64,000 nucleotides of DNA. Origin: Tipula vernalis (Eukaryota; Arthropoda; Insecta; Diptera; Tipulidae). Positions 1-12,438 of this stretch are shown here, in pieces. Positions within the stretch are counted from its first letter, which is position 1. Every line of letters starts with the position of its first letter. The stretch is from assembly GCA_958295665.1 (NCBI GenBank), contig OY282560.1:265650168-265714167 (forward strand), written 5' to 3'. The translations under genes and the position numbers were made by a program. A model generated the notes under the pieces. The model saw only the letters and a list, made by a program, of their open reading frames with translations, had not been told where the DNA came from and did no database searches.

Positions 1-1009
1 GGTGTATTCGACGAGTCCGATGTGGCTGTACGAATAAATGTATACGTATGTTCGCCGTCGTTTTGCTTTTTGTTCGTTGTATTTGTGTACTGTACATACA
101 TACAATAAAATTTAAATTAAATAAACAAAGAAAAAATGAAATATGTGCACAGATACAGCGAACAAGAAGTAAAGCGATGCGAGAAGAGAGAGCTTTTCAT
201 TTTGATGGTGATAAAGCGTTGTAATAACTATTTGTTAATTCCGAGTGGTGGTTTATTTTTTTTGCTATATCGGCGGAAAAGTTGGTGAAAGTTTTCTTGT
301 TGAGTCATTCGAGTGTTGATCAGTGAATCTGGGATCGTAATAATTAAAAAAAAAAAGTAAATCGGTATTTAAAACATACACGCCTGTTTGCTATCCACAA
401 TTTTGTGGTAATTTACGGTACACCCCCAATTTTGTGTTATCCGGACGTCAATCCTTGTGTTGAGAAAACAGCATTGATCATTGCCGCCTGTGGGAGCATG
501 GCAACCATTGAGAGGGGAAACCTGCGTCGGCATCAGTTGCTGTGTGGTCGGAAGGGCCATAAAAAACAAGGTACACCAAACGAGGAAAACAAACTGTAAT
601 TTTTTTTTAAATTTTTGTTGTAACAGTTTGTTTTCCCCAATTATTTTCTTTTTTTATATTATACTATATATTGGTTTTTACGGTTATATCTTCGATTCGT
701 GGTGATGCACCGGCTTGTGGTCACCCCATTCAGAGCAAAGTTTTTTTTATTTTAATTCCGTTCGTTTGGGTGTGTTTGGGAAATTTCCGCTGCTTTCTTT
801 TTCATCGGCGAGTGGTTCGACTCAATAACGAGTTTTTTGTGCATTGTTTCGTTGCCTATTTTTACAAACTGTGAAAAGTGAATAGTGAATTAAAGCTTAA
901 CGTAGAATCAGCTTAACAATAACAGTGATTTTCTCGCCTCATTTTTTGTGATCATTTAATTTACCGAGTTTTTTTATTTTTTTGTACCGTTGTGTGCTAC
1001 GTCGCACCA
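1..1009. other. Unassigned AT-rich sequence, no gene recognised
   Basis: Only short uncorroborated reading frames are present, with several poly-T tracts. The stretch around 420..570 and 690..740 is somewhat richer in GC. It may be the 5' part of the same decayed non-LTR element whose 3' end lies at 1010..1589, but I see no reverse transcriptase or endonuclease motif that would show this. Confidence 0.3.
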
Positions 1010-1589
1010 TGTGCGCGTAAATAACCTTGTTTGATCGGATGATGCTAGGCGTGACTATGTGGAAGGTCGGCTTTTTCCATTTCTGTTCCGTGCGTGCCGT
1101 TCGTTCCTCCGGGATAGGCTGTGCTGGAGGGTGGCACGCCATATGAGTTGGTCGCGCTGGGGTGAAGGCTTCCGTCCCAGGGGTCGTCGCTGGGATTGTC
1201 ATGCGGGCGTCCTTCCCTCATTCAGTGGCATCGGTAGCCGTCGCGACTGGGAAACAGCATCCCAGTAGGCGGGCCGATGAGGTTTGGCCCGTGTGGCAGT
1301 CACGTCGATGATCGCCTGGAATTGAGACTGTCACTCCGGATCGACCACTCCCGGTTTATTATTTTCTTAGCCGCTGAGGCCGTGGTAAAATAGTTTACAA
1401 TTTTCATTTCCCGTCCAATTTTTATTTTTCATGCGGTTATTCAAGCATGAGAATATGAAAAAACCCCATGCCGCACCGTAAGCTCTAGCCAACTACTATA
1501 CCGCAGCAGACCTCTATTCTCATGTCTGTTAACGAGATCCCCTTGTGGGATTTCGTTACACCACCCTAACCTAACTTAACCTAACTTAT
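1010..1589 (+). mobile_element. 3'-terminal fragment of a non-LTR retrotransposon with CCTAACC tail
   Basis: The block is much richer in GC than its surroundings. It ends in a hairpin at about 1530..1557, where AACGAGATCCC pairs with GGGATTTCGTT. A CCTAACC/CTTAACC-type repeated tail follows directly at about 1565..1589. A 3' hairpin next to a short repeated tail is typical of non-LTR elements, and the intact LOA-type element at 11801..17375 ends with the same kind of tail. No coding motif is left and no target duplication could be found, so the 5' limit is arbitrary. It could also be a non-autonomous (SIDE-like) derivative. Confidence 0.4.
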
Positions 1590-3331
1590 CATTTCAATTG
1601 TAATATGTAACTTAGCTTTAGTATGTGGTATTTCAGCCTTATATTGTGCGCATTCAGGTCTCCTAACATATTGACATCAAAAATGTACGGATGGAAAAAA
1701 TGAGATTTAATCTATCACATTGCCATGAAATTTTGAATGTGCGTTCAGGTCTCAATGTGTTGATTTTACCCAACAAGTGGGCAAGGGTTGGCATACCTGA
1801 ATGTGTCCATGTGAAATCTGTAGTTATACCATTATACATAGTGGCAGATTTCCAGAAATTCTATATTTATAATACAAATTTGAGCTAAATTGTAGGTTGA
1901 TAGTTGCGACAGATACCAGTAAGGTAAATAATTTGAATAACCAGTTCATGCTAGTTATATTTATTATTTTAGGTCACCTCTAAGCCACTACTTTATAAGC
2001 TGCAAGTAAGATTTAATTAATTAGGATTGAGATTTACAGAAGTACTCCAGAAATCTGATTCAGCAAACTAATAAATATTATTTCAGAATACAGTTTTCAT
2101 TTGTAATAAATCATAAAAGTAGATTAGAAATGTATTGTGATTTTAGTGACTGGCCATACTTTGTTGTCTGCAACTGGGTCAATTTCTGTCATTACTAAAT
2201 AAACCTTTGTTCGGTGATGCCTGGGTATCTCCGGGCGTTCTTGCTTATAGCTTCAACACAAGACAATTTTTAGAAGCAATGACGACCGCTTTTGATATTT
2301 GAAACCAAATCCACACATGACACTATGGATCGTTTATCTCGGGAAAAACGCTCATGTGGTGATACATACATATACATCTATTACTTCTGAAAAAATGCGG
2401 TTATTCATTCTCTCAAGTAAATCTACATTCTGATTATTAAATTGAAAATTGTCCTTATACGCGTAATTTATAAAAACAGCGTGAAATAATTTTTAATAAA
2501 ACATTACGACAATCCTGAACTAAAATTATATTCAAATATTTTATAAGATATCTTTGGCATAGAAAAATGATATTGCGATTTCAACCTTTCAAATCTTTCT
2601 ATTTTCAAGTAATTCATTTCAATTTGTTGACTTCATAGTTGGTGGTCAAAGATAAGGCTGCATAAAAATGAACGTACAATTAACTTTATAAATGAAGTTT
2701 GTTTATATAGTATAATGCAAAACCAAGTGATTTTTCCATCCACAAGCACCGAGGTTTACTAACTATTTTATTATTTTTAGTAAAAGGTCAACTTTATTAA
2801 ATTCAACATTTATTGTCATTACAATCACATACTATTTTCAATAAAACTGTTAAAAACCACAACAACTACGGAATTTAATCCATCAACACAAAAACAAAAA
2901 GACCATCACTTTGACATTTTAATATCGCCATCACAAAAGCATTAAAAATATTCATAAAAATCACAATAAAACCATATAAACGATTAAAAAAGTTGTACAG
3001 AGAGGGAGAATAAAAACCCCATTATTTATAGTTTTTTTTTTGTGCTACAAACATTTTTTTCCCGTTCATAATAACTATCATAACTTTTACTTTAGTTAGG
3101 TTTTTGTGTTATCAATGTTTGATAACAAATTTATTATTGTCTGAGCTACAGCAGACAAATAAATTGTGAACTAGTTTTTTTAGTTGTTGGTATAGTTTTA
3201 AATTTGGCAATAACCTTCCCACATAATGGTAAACAGTTTTAGTTAATATTATATAACGCAGGATATTATACGTATCATATGTAAATCAGTATACAACAAT
3301 TTATTTAACAGTTTTTAGATTATTTACTCAC
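1590..3331. other. Intronic AT-rich sequence downstream of the Dscam-type exon
   Basis: No gene is visible. About 1960..2250 carries a diverged copy of a repeat that is also present at 7190..8420: both have a TGTCTG-AACTGGGTC-like block, a GCCTGGG block and an AATTAATTAATTAG block. The rest is AT-rich with no recognisable element. Confidence 0.4.
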
Positions 3332-3459
3332 CTCCCAACTTCAGTTCAGCTATCGATTGTGAACTACTCTGTTGATTGCTTACAATGCACTGGTAAATTC
3401 CTTTATCCTCACGACCAACTTTATTTACAACGATTGAGATAGGCGATAGTAACTTTATT
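3332..3459 (-). CDS. Dscam-family internal exon, second half of an Ig domain
   Basis: This 128-bp exon encodes about 42 residues that complete an immunoglobulin domain, including the F-strand signature GREDKGIYQCIVSNQ and the G-strand end AELKLG. This pattern is characteristic of Dscam-family cell-surface adhesion receptors, which guide neurite self-avoidance and targeting. On the minus strand the acceptor is a pyrimidine tract plus CAG ending at 3460, and the donor is GTGAGT at 3331..3326. The exon begins with the third base of a codon opened by the exon at 29839..30496, so the two join in frame. It ends in phase 1; the next exon lies outside the window. I recognise the family but cannot say which paralogue (Dscam2, 3 or 4 type). 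It is too short and GT/AG-bounded to appear as an ORF. Confidence 0.82.
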
Positions 3460-3979
3460 CTGTGAACGAAAAAGAAAGAAGAAAAATGAAAAATTTAAAA
3501 AAAAAAAAACCTATAAAAATAAACTTTAATTTAATGTTATGTTACGAGTATTTTTATTTTTTTATTAATCGAAAGATTAATGAAGAAAATTTATTTTATT
3601 TTGTTTGTAATGGAGGAAAATTTTAATTTTCCATGATATTTTGAAACATTTGCTTGATGCTTTTGAAATGATTAATTACTTTTTGAGTTTTGTTAAAATT
3701 TAATGATAGATTAATGCGAATGGATTAATTCGGGAATATTAATTGATCTATGGCTGAATTTCTTTTTGCTGATAACTCAAACTATGTACTTGTTGCTATT
3801 TTAGACAAATGATCATCTTCCGGTATTGTAGAAATTCCTAACGAATATTGATAAAAACGCTTTTTAATATTTTTTCTAAAACGTGACCGACAGCATTAGT
3901 TGCAAAACAAAAATTGCAGTTATGTTTGGGTGGCTATAAAACATAAATATAATAAATAGTGATCAATGGTGAATTTGAT

Positions 3980-4150
3980 TAGGGAAATAACGGGTTCGAA
4001 CCCCGACAGGAGCGGGAGGCAAATCGACTTTTAACGTATGATTAAATCGGTGTTGACAATAAATAGATCCTCAGATTCATGGGCTGAACCATCCACCAGC
4101 AGCATTACAGGCTGATATCCAATGTGTAGGTGATTAATTAAAAAAAAAAA
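3980..4150 (+). repeat. Possible tRNA-derived SINE
   Basis: The sequence contains GGGTTCGAACCCCG at about 3992..4005, a near-ideal pol III B box and T-arm stem, inside otherwise AT-rich DNA. The block ends in an A-rich tract at about 4138..4150. The 14-nt neighbour AGGGAAATAACGGG recurs inverted at about 49230..49245 next to another tRNA-like sequence. A convincing A box and target duplications are not visible, so it may be a truncated SINE or chance. Confidence 0.35.
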
Positions 4151-5035
4151 TATTTATTTGAATATAATTCTTTTAAGTTATCACAATAAGATGGATTACA
4201 ATTATAAGATAATGGAGTCTATTTTAACAACAGCTGACGGTTTCGGCGCTACAGATTTGTGCAGCCAACCTGAGGTAACCCTACTCTAATGGGAAAAAGG
4301 ACGAAAACATACACTAAAAATTATTATAAATAACAAATTACATGCCATAATTATTTACAAGACATATAACTCATTTCATGTATGTTAGATATTATATAGT
4401 ACTTTAGAGTTTAGACTTAAACATACATATTGCCCCAAAATCATAGTTTAATAACAGTTCTGATCCCAACGAAACTGTTGATGGTGGGCGACAGTTTGTC
4501 GAAGAGGATAGACGTGTTTTTTCTATTCTCTTCAAAAATTTAATTTTATTTTATTTTTATTTTTGTTTCTTATGTATATACTTTATATACATAAGTATAT
4601 ACAGATTAATTTTAAATTTTAAATTAAATTCTAATTAAATTAATTTTAGTGTAATAATAATCCAAGTGTAGTGAAAATAATTAAACTAAAGTGTAATTTT
4701 GGAAAATGCAATCCACCGGGATGCATTTGTCAGGCAATGTTTTTTTATTTTGGTAGATAGAAGAATTAAAAGTGCATGATTTGATATTTTGTGGATTGTA
4801 CATAAAATCAAATTTCAATTTTTAATTACTAAAGTCTAATATTTAGATAGTATTGAAATAAATTTTAATTTATATAAAATAAGTCGCCATAAATTTGGTA
4901 TTAGATTTTATTTTTACGCACACTTATTTGTATTCTTATGTGTGATTTTGTGTACATTTTACAATCGACACTAATACATACTTATAATTTGGTATATAAA
5001 AGGGCCATAAATATGTTTGTGCACTGTGTAGCTGT
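4151..5035. other. AT-rich intron sequence with one short retroelement trace
   Basis: No gene is visible. About 4456..4480 (GTTCTGATCCCAACGAAAC) nearly repeats the sequence at about 8666..8690 at the start of the Jockey-type fragment, so a short relic of that family probably lies here. Confidence 0.4.
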
Positions 5036-5402
5036 GTCGTTTTCTCTTTGCACGGTTTCTGTGAAGGAAGTGTGCGTGGTTTTGTTGGTTTTTGTATTAT
5101 TAAGTACAAACAACAACGAAAAAGAGAATCTTTACGTTGGTTTTGATACAGCTGTCACAACGTCACAAGTATTTTACTATTGTGTAAAATGGCCACCAAT
5201 TAATGCATGCATACAACTTGATTTATATATGGCAGGATCAACAATATGATTGTACAGCAGCTTGTTCGCTCTTTACACGGATTCTGTTAATGAAATGTAA
5301 TATATTTTGTTGGTTTATGTATTATAATGCACAAACAACAACAAAAAGAGATTTTTTTTTGCGTTACTGTTGATACAGTTGTCACAATATTTTACTGTAT
5401 TA
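5036..5402 (+). repeat. Degenerate tandem duplication, period about 225 bp
   Basis: About 5036..5188 and 5262..5402 align over a shared order of blocks: CTCTTTGCACGG/CTCTTTACACGG, TTTTGTTGGTTT, ACAAACAACAAC and ATACAG(C/T)TGTCACAA. The units differ by point changes and small indels. No coding function is evident. Confidence 0.5.
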
Positions 5403-7189
5403 TATTGATACATAGTTTAGGTGTGTTTATATGTACTATAAGGTCTACTGATACGCACATGAAAGATGGTAGAAAATATTTACCGTCAATGTCTGTTGGT
5501 GGTTTTAGTTGTTTTTAGTTTTAGTATATAAGATTTTGTGTTTTTGTGTATTCACGAAACAACTATGATATTATTGACATCATGCATTATTTGAACACAA
5601 TAAGCTTTTGTGTATTCGACTCAAATAGGATTTTTATACTTTGTATAATCGAATTGGTTTGAATCGAATTGGAATTGGGAGCTATCTTAAAAAAAAATTC
5701 ATTTGAACGGTTTATTTAGGTAGGATTAATAAATTTTTTTACAGGGTATTACAAACTGAATCAAATTGTTTTCTAATTAATTTAATTAATATTATAAATT
5801 GACTAAATAAATAAATAAATAGATAAATAAAATGCGAATTTAGAAATGTTGGTTTAAAGTAAGTTAAGATTTGATTTTTAACACAAAATGATGAGTTCAT
5901 TTATGTGAAAAAGTGGAATTATATTAAATCATTTTGGAAGGCTAAATGTTTTTGAGTTTAATGGTTGTCTTAATGGATTTATTGAAATTTAGATGGTGCG
6001 ATGTGCACACAATCGTCATAATTACGTATATGACACATCGATACATTTTTAAGAAAGTTAGGGTTCATTTTCATTGCATTTATTTATTGTTTTATTTACT
6101 TTGCATGCTTGATTTGGCAGGGAATGAGGTCCGTGAACTGAGTTAAAATTTTGGATATATTTGTATTTATTTATTAATTATGATTAAGAGATCAAATTTC
6201 TGAATTATTGATTAGGTGCAGGATTTTGGTGGCGGAGATCTCTTCAATAGGTGAATGATGCTAATTGGATTTTTATTTAGGTATTTTATAAGTTTTATTT
6301 TTGAGTTGCGAAAATGACTAAGTTGAAGCAAATCATTTGAATATGTAAACTATCAGACATAAATATTTGGACGACGTCCGGGATTAATCACTGGAGCTGA
6401 TTTTGGGGTAGCTGATTTTGCTACTCGTGCAAATTACTGCTCAGTCGGCTTAGATAAAGTCGTGGGCGTCTACAACGTTGCTTATTGTTGTTGATCCGGT
6501 TTCAAATAAATTTCTATTTATGAAACTGATGCTAGCGTTTGATATTACATATTTTAGGGATTTATTTTGATAAGTTTCTTGTCGTTGCAATGCTTTTATT
6601 ATCAATTTTTTTAACGTTTTCATCTATTTCTTTGGAGAGGCTCATTTTTCAACCCCTAAATTAAATTTTTGAATACATAGTTAAAATTTTTATTCTAAAA
6701 TATCAAAAATATCTTCGCTAAAATCAATCACTTTATTGGTATTAAATTGTAATTTATATTAATGTTGCTGTTTCGTTAAATATTTATGTATAAAGATTGA
6801 AAAATTATACTAATTAAATGAATAGCATCGTACGTTATCTAGGATAAGGGAAATTCCCTTTTATATGATATTGTAAACTACATTGCATTGCAAAATATTT
6901 GAGGTATTAATGAAAATGTTTCAACACTTTTGTCAGTTTAATTTAATTTAATTATATCAAAGTGTCATAGTTTGTTCGGGTATTTTTGTCTGATGGTGTA
7001 GTTGATATTAAGTATATTTAATTATATATAATTATTAGATCGTCTCCAAGCTACAGAAATGTTAGTGAATTCTCGCTCAACATCCCGAAACTCCAAGCAT
7101 CCAGCAGTAAGGTAGCGTAGAAAATGTATTGTTCTTGTGATATCTATTTTATTTTATTTATCACTAACTAATTTATATAAATAAACTTC
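5403..7189. other. AT-rich intron sequence, nothing recognised
   Basis: Only short spurious reading frames are seen, with no element ends or conserved motifs. Confidence 0.5.
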
Positions 7190-8420
7190 TGTTAATTAAG
7201 TAGTAAAGCAATTTAGTTTTCAGTGATACCTGGGAAAATCTATTTGAGTTTTATTAGTAAATATCATATTGTAGGTGCATGTAGTACTTAACTAAATTAT
7301 TGATATTCTAGACTTTTCTACGTAGTATTATGATCAATGTTTAAATTATATTATATACTTTTATAAATAAATAATTAATTTCAACATTATTAATTTTCTT
7401 TTTTCTAGGTCTGTAGGAAATTGCCGATTAGTTTAAATTTAATAGTATGGTTAAATATATATTTTCAACTTTTTATTTTTAAATCTAGTTGCAGTAGGTA
7501 AACAATTAATTAACTATTTACAGAAGAATGGTAACTAATGGAACAAGTGCTATGAATTTAAATTATAACTTAATAATTTAAAATTTTTAAACATTCTATT
7601 AGAATTTTAGCTTATAAGTGGGAGAGTTTACATAGGCAATTTTATAAAATGTTAATTTTTGTAATACTTGTATGTAATATATTGTGTTTTGCGCATTAAT
7701 ATATATAGTATTAATTAATTTAGTTTAAAAAGTTCAGAATTAGATTTGACTTTGATATTATGGTGATTTATTAACTAAAATTAGTTTTCAGAGTTGCCTG
7801 GGAAATTATATATTGATTTTATTTGTTGATTCTTGATATACTTATAGTAAGTACCTAACTGAATTATTGATAATTTTAGGCTGTTCATCATTATTAAATT
7901 ATTTATTATATATTTTATAAAACAATTGAATTTTTAATTATTTATTCTCTTTTTCTTGATCGGTAGAGAATTTATGTTTAGTTTTAAGTAAAATTTTATG
8001 TTTAAAATGGTTGTTAACGTTTATTTTCATTCTGGTTGCAGTATGTAATAATTAATTAATTAGATATAGAAGGATCATGAAAAATAAAATAAGCGCTGTT
8101 TTTGTATTCTTAGCTTAGTAATTTTAAATTTTCTTAATTATTTTATCAGGTAATTTAATGAGAGGGGGACACTACAACATTACTAATTTTTTAAGTCCTG
8201 ATTTAGATTTAGGGAGTCCTGAGTATCCGCCAGAGAAATGATCATCTCATAATTTAGTTAGATTGTGCTGTCTTGTGCTAACCTATTTATTATATATAAT
8301 ACTAATAATTTACTAATTATAGATCGCTTTGGTGTCTGTAACCGGGTCGAGTCTGTCGCTACTAATAATCCTATCCAATCCTTCGGTTTTGTTATGTGTA
8401 AAAAAGGTGTACGATGGCTG
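7190..8420 (+). repeat. Degenerate tandem repeat, period about 560-590 bp
   Basis: Two units begin near 7190 and 7750. Each has, in the same order, a TTTTCAG-GT-GCCTGGGAAA block, a TACTTA-ACT-AATTATTGAT block, a TCTAG-TTGCAGTA block and an AATTAATTAA block followed by ACAGAAG- or AGAAGGAT-like sequence. A further part at about 8330..8400 (TGTCTGTAACCGGGTC) matches 2165..2230. The copies are strongly diverged, so this is an old repeat of unknown type. Confidence 0.4.
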
Positions 8421-8661
8421 CCTGGCCAGGGGAGGATATCACAATATTAGACTTATGTGGTTATCGATGTGGCGCCTTTCTCTACTGGGTGAATATTGTT
8501 ATGTTTGGCTTCATGAAAAGCTGAATATGATGGTACATATTTCCTTGGTGAGGAAGAGTTATGGTGTCGTGTTGTAACATGGGTGTAGTGGTGTGGTATT
8601 TGCATTCATAATACGGGAGACTTGCTTAATGCTTGATCGTACATTCAAATCTATCAATCAA

Positions 8662-10030
8662 TCAAAGTTCTGATCCCAACGAAATTGTTGAGTATTTTAG
8701 GAAATTTTTCAGAATACATATAGATTCGTAAATTGTTGCAACGTTAGCTCAGGTTTAAATGAAGAATTAGTAAATCCTCCGGTTCAATTTGACGTTTTGA
8801 AGGTTTCCGAGACTGATATTATGGATCAACTGGATGCCTTTAAAAATGGCTGTGGTCCGGATGGTATATCTTCCTCAATTTTGAAATTATTTAAGTTTGA
8901 ACTTTGTTATCCTTTGAAATTTTTATTTGAGAAATTTTTAAATTCTTCAGTTTTTCCGGTGAGATGGAAAAAATCCTCAATAACTCCCATCTATAAATCA
9001 GGTGATCGTTCTAATGTAGCCAACTACAGAGGCATTTCAATTTTGTCAGCAATTCCTAACCTCTTTGAGGCGATTTTGTCCAAATACATTTTTTTTAACA
9101 TCAAGAATAGATTATCAATTAGTCAGCATGGTTTTTTCAAAGGCAGATCAACTACAACTAATCTCGTTGAGTTTCAACGGGAAACTATTGATGCATTTGA
9201 TTCTTATAGGCAACTGGATGTTGTCTATACTGGCTTCACAAAAGCGTTTGACTCAGTTCAGCATCAAATCATCTTAAAAAAACTAAATAATTTTTGATTC
9301 TCTCGAAAATTCGTTGCTTGGGTGGAATCGTATTTAACTAGCCGTACCCTATATGTTAATTTGAAGGGTATCAAGTCGAATTTAATAAACGTTCTTTCGG
9401 GAGTGCCTCAGGGCTCACACCTGGGTCCTCAATTTTTTTTTTTGATATTTGCAGACGATGTGCTGGACATGTTACATTACTCAAAAGGACTTATGTATGC
9501 CGACGATCTTAAACTATTCCGTCAAATTTCTGATGCTTCTGATGCTGCTAAATTACAATCCGACCTTGATTCATTATTTAATTGGTGTTGTCTGAATCAT
9601 TTAGATTTGAATATTAAAAAATGTCGGTTATGTCTTTCTCCAAGAAAAAATCGCAAATAAGTTATGATTATTATATTAATAATGAAATATTGAATCGGGT
9701 TACCCAAATTAAAGACTAAGGAATGACATTTGACTTTAAATTAAGTTTTACAACACACATTGATAAGATAATCGTAAAGTCGTCTTCTTTGTTGGGGTTA
9801 ATACAACGTCTTTCTAAAGAGTTTAAGGATCCGAAGACTATTCAGATTTTATATTCATCATTAGTTCGATCTAACTTAGAATATGCCATAGTTGTATGGG
9901 CTCCTACTATTCGACGCACATTGAACGAATAGAAAAAATTCAAAAAAAAGTTCACACGGCTAATGTATTTTAAATTTAATCTTTTTAATATTAATAGAAG
10001 GCTTGTGTATTGGGAAAACTTAATTAATAC
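8662..10030 (+). pseudogene. Broken reverse transcriptase of a Jockey/CR1-type non-LTR retrotransposon
   Basis: The reading frames cover most of an RT domain: CGPDGIS, WKKSSITPIYKSGD, NYRGISIL, SQHGFFKGRSTTTNLV, a palm-like block (FTKAFDSV), LSGVPQGSHLGP, the catalytic-type MYADDLKLF, and a thumb-like LEYAIVVWAP near 9870..9900. The frame breaks at about 9293 (stop), 9658 and 9930 (stops or frameshift), and the 5' endonuclease is missing. It is a dead 5'-truncated copy. The RT style fits the Jockey superfamily including CR1. I cannot fix the clade without alignment. Confidence 0.75.
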
Positions 10031-10068
10031 GCCAAGTTACAATTTAAGATATATTGTTATGAATCTTG

Positions 10069-10378
10069 AGTATGTCGTGACCTACTCAAAATAAGTTTAT
10101 AAGATAATTCTCTATAGAATATTCAAAAATTTTCAATCCTAAGTGCCTGGGACCACAGAATTTTTTAAAATTGATTTATTTTCTGTTAGAGTATGTCGTG
10201 ACCTACTCAAAATAAGTTCCGTTAGAATGGCCGGTGTTGAGGAACACCAGGAAAATTCCGGGAATCTCGATATAAGATAATTCTCTATAGAATATTCAAA
10301 AATTGTCAATCCTAAATGCCTGGGGCCACAGAATTTTTTAAAATTGATTTATTTTCTGTTAGAGTATGTCGTGACCTC
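10069..10378 (+). repeat. Short tandem repeats behind the RT fragment
   Basis: The motif GAGTATGTCGTGACCT occurs at about 10069, 10189 and 10362. The intervening blocks, from TATAAGATAATTCTC through ATTTTCTGTTA, are nearly identical between 10098..10188 and 10271..10361. The second period is longer by about 52 bp because of an inserted segment containing the hairpin GGTGTT-GAGG-AACACC. This probably is the 3' terminal repeat region of the adjacent non-LTR element, a feature known in some CR1-like families. Confidence 0.6.
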
Positions 10379-11787
10379 TAATTATTATATTTTTAAGTTA
10401 ACATAACTAGCAAACCCTTTGATTTATTAGAATTTCATGTTTAAACACCGACCATTATTTGCATTTTGTGAGGTTAAGCCAGATGGTTTATATTGATTTT
10501 CGTTTAAGAATTGCTTATTTTTTGTCCATTTCTGTTAGGAGGATGATTGTTTTTGTGAAATTTCTTATTCTAGGCTACTAGAATGGTTCTTTTAACATAC
10601 AATTTATTACACAAACCTAAAATAATTGTTGATTTTTATATTCCGTTTTCCTGTAAATTTAACAATAATCCATTAATTTTATTTCAATAATATATAAATG
10701 ATTATTTTGTTAATAAATATCATTTATTTATCATTAGCGTCAATGTAAATTTCATTCATTTTTTTAAATTTTGATTAGAGGTGTTTTTAACCAAACTCCA
10801 TATAAAAAAAATTTAAACAACAAAATAAACAATTTTTCCACTTGTAGACGTAAGACGGAAGATATTGTGGTGTTTTTCATTCAAATCATTATACGACGTG
10901 ACGTTGTTCATCCAAGATGGGACCGCAGTAAGCTACGACAAATGTCAGTTTATCACAGTTTTATCACCAAATGTTATATAGCACCACAAAATGACCACCG
11001 TGGTGGGTGAGGGACCTAGCTATGTGTTAAAATAGGCTTCGGAGTAAATATATAGCAAATATAGTGATGAGGAAACTTATAGACATTCTCATTACTATTT
11101 TTATATTAAAAACCAGAAGATTTCGCCGAGCCAAGAATTCGCCAGGCCAACTCTAACCGAACACTCCCAAATTTTCCTCGTCCAGGATAATATCCGGATT
11201 TTTTTTGACGAATGAAGAATTTTCCGACCATCCAGTGCGGCCTGAGCTTATGAACGAACCGCTATCTCAGGTATTGCTCCTTGGGAGTAAAAGTACCAAG
11301 CGTAAGCGCAGACAAATTCTTCCTCATAAATTCGCAGTTACCAAGACGTCTCGCTTTCCCTGAATCGCAGGGCTCAAAAGTAGAACCAGCACTATCAGGG
11401 TTCCGACTCCCGAAGGTCGTAGGTTTTTACATCGATATGAGGCTCGGACGTTAACCCTAGATAGAGTTAGCTAGAATGAGGTAAGACCTGAAAAACAAAA
11501 ATAGATAAAAATATGCATAATCGGTGGGCATACATCTGACAACCGAGAAAAGAACCAAAATTTTGCGAAAACGGTAATTTTACCCGAACGGAGAAATAAA
11601 AATGGAAAAAGAAATATTCACTATAAAAAATTAGATCAATTCTACTTCTCAAACAACAGTTCTTAAATGGTATCACGGGTTTTTCTAAATATTGACACCC
11701 TTTTACCAAATATTATTATAGATTACGACAGTATAAATCCTTACCTCCAATCGCAAAAACACGAACCCAAATTAATTATACATTATT
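10379..11787. other. Intron sequence with no supported gene
   Basis: 10379..10770 is AT-rich. About 10850..11010 and 11100..11460 are less AT-rich and may be debris of an older element, but I see no conserved motif, LTR or terminal repeat in them. Confidence 0.4.
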
Positions 11788-11800
11788 TAGAACTGCGGCA
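11788..11800. repeat. Left target-site duplication of the LOA-type element
   Basis: TAGAACTGCGGCA (13 bp) lies directly before the element and recurs at 17376..17388 directly after its CCTAACC tail. This fixes both ends of the insertion. Confidence 0.9.
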
Positions 11801-12438
11801 CCCGTGGTGTACTGCAGCTATCGGGGGGGATGGGGGGGGGGGGGGGGGGGGGGGTCACAGGTGGTGGATAGTGGACGACCTATCGATAGGTAGGTTAGCG
11901 GTGAATTAAATAAGCCGCCCCCAACCGCAGTCCAGCTGGGGGGAGAGTCTCAGGGAACTGCGGAGTGGTTAACCTCAGTTCATTAAATTCTGAGTGCCTA
12001 TGATGCCCAGCATGGAAAGGCGAACAGATGGCGTCAGAAAACCATCGACCAATAACCACGGCGGACTGGGCGTCACGTCCTCTCTGCACCTCCGGAGTCT
12101 CCGCGGGTGATGAGTGGGGGACCCTATAAACGGGTGACCCGGTGAATGGAATGGATCCCATTGGATTGGGCTCTCAATGTGATTAGGTGAATGGGGGAGA
12201 GAATGGGCGGAGGGAAGGGGTGCAGGGAGGCCGGGGTGCTAGCGAGCCGAATGGGCTGGATTAAGGCGTTAAGCGACCCGTGCTGATGGTCAACTAGGCT
12301 GGGGGCCCATTTAACAAAGCCCAGTCGCTAACGGAGCCCTCTGGATACCTGGCGACCTCCAGTTGTAATTAGCCTTACCTGCGTATACGGATCTCTGCGC
12401 AGGCGGACCTTTATTTCTCCGATACTCGTGGGAATCCA
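11801..12438 (+). promoter_or_regulatory. 5' untranslated and presumed internal-promoter region of the LOA-type element
   Basis: This is GC-rich sequence from the target duplication to the ORF1 ATG, and includes a run of G residues at about 11832..11854. Non-LTR elements of this type carry their promoter inside the 5' UTR, so promoter activity here is inferred. No TATA box is visible. The G-run could be partly an assembly artefact. Confidence 0.5.
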
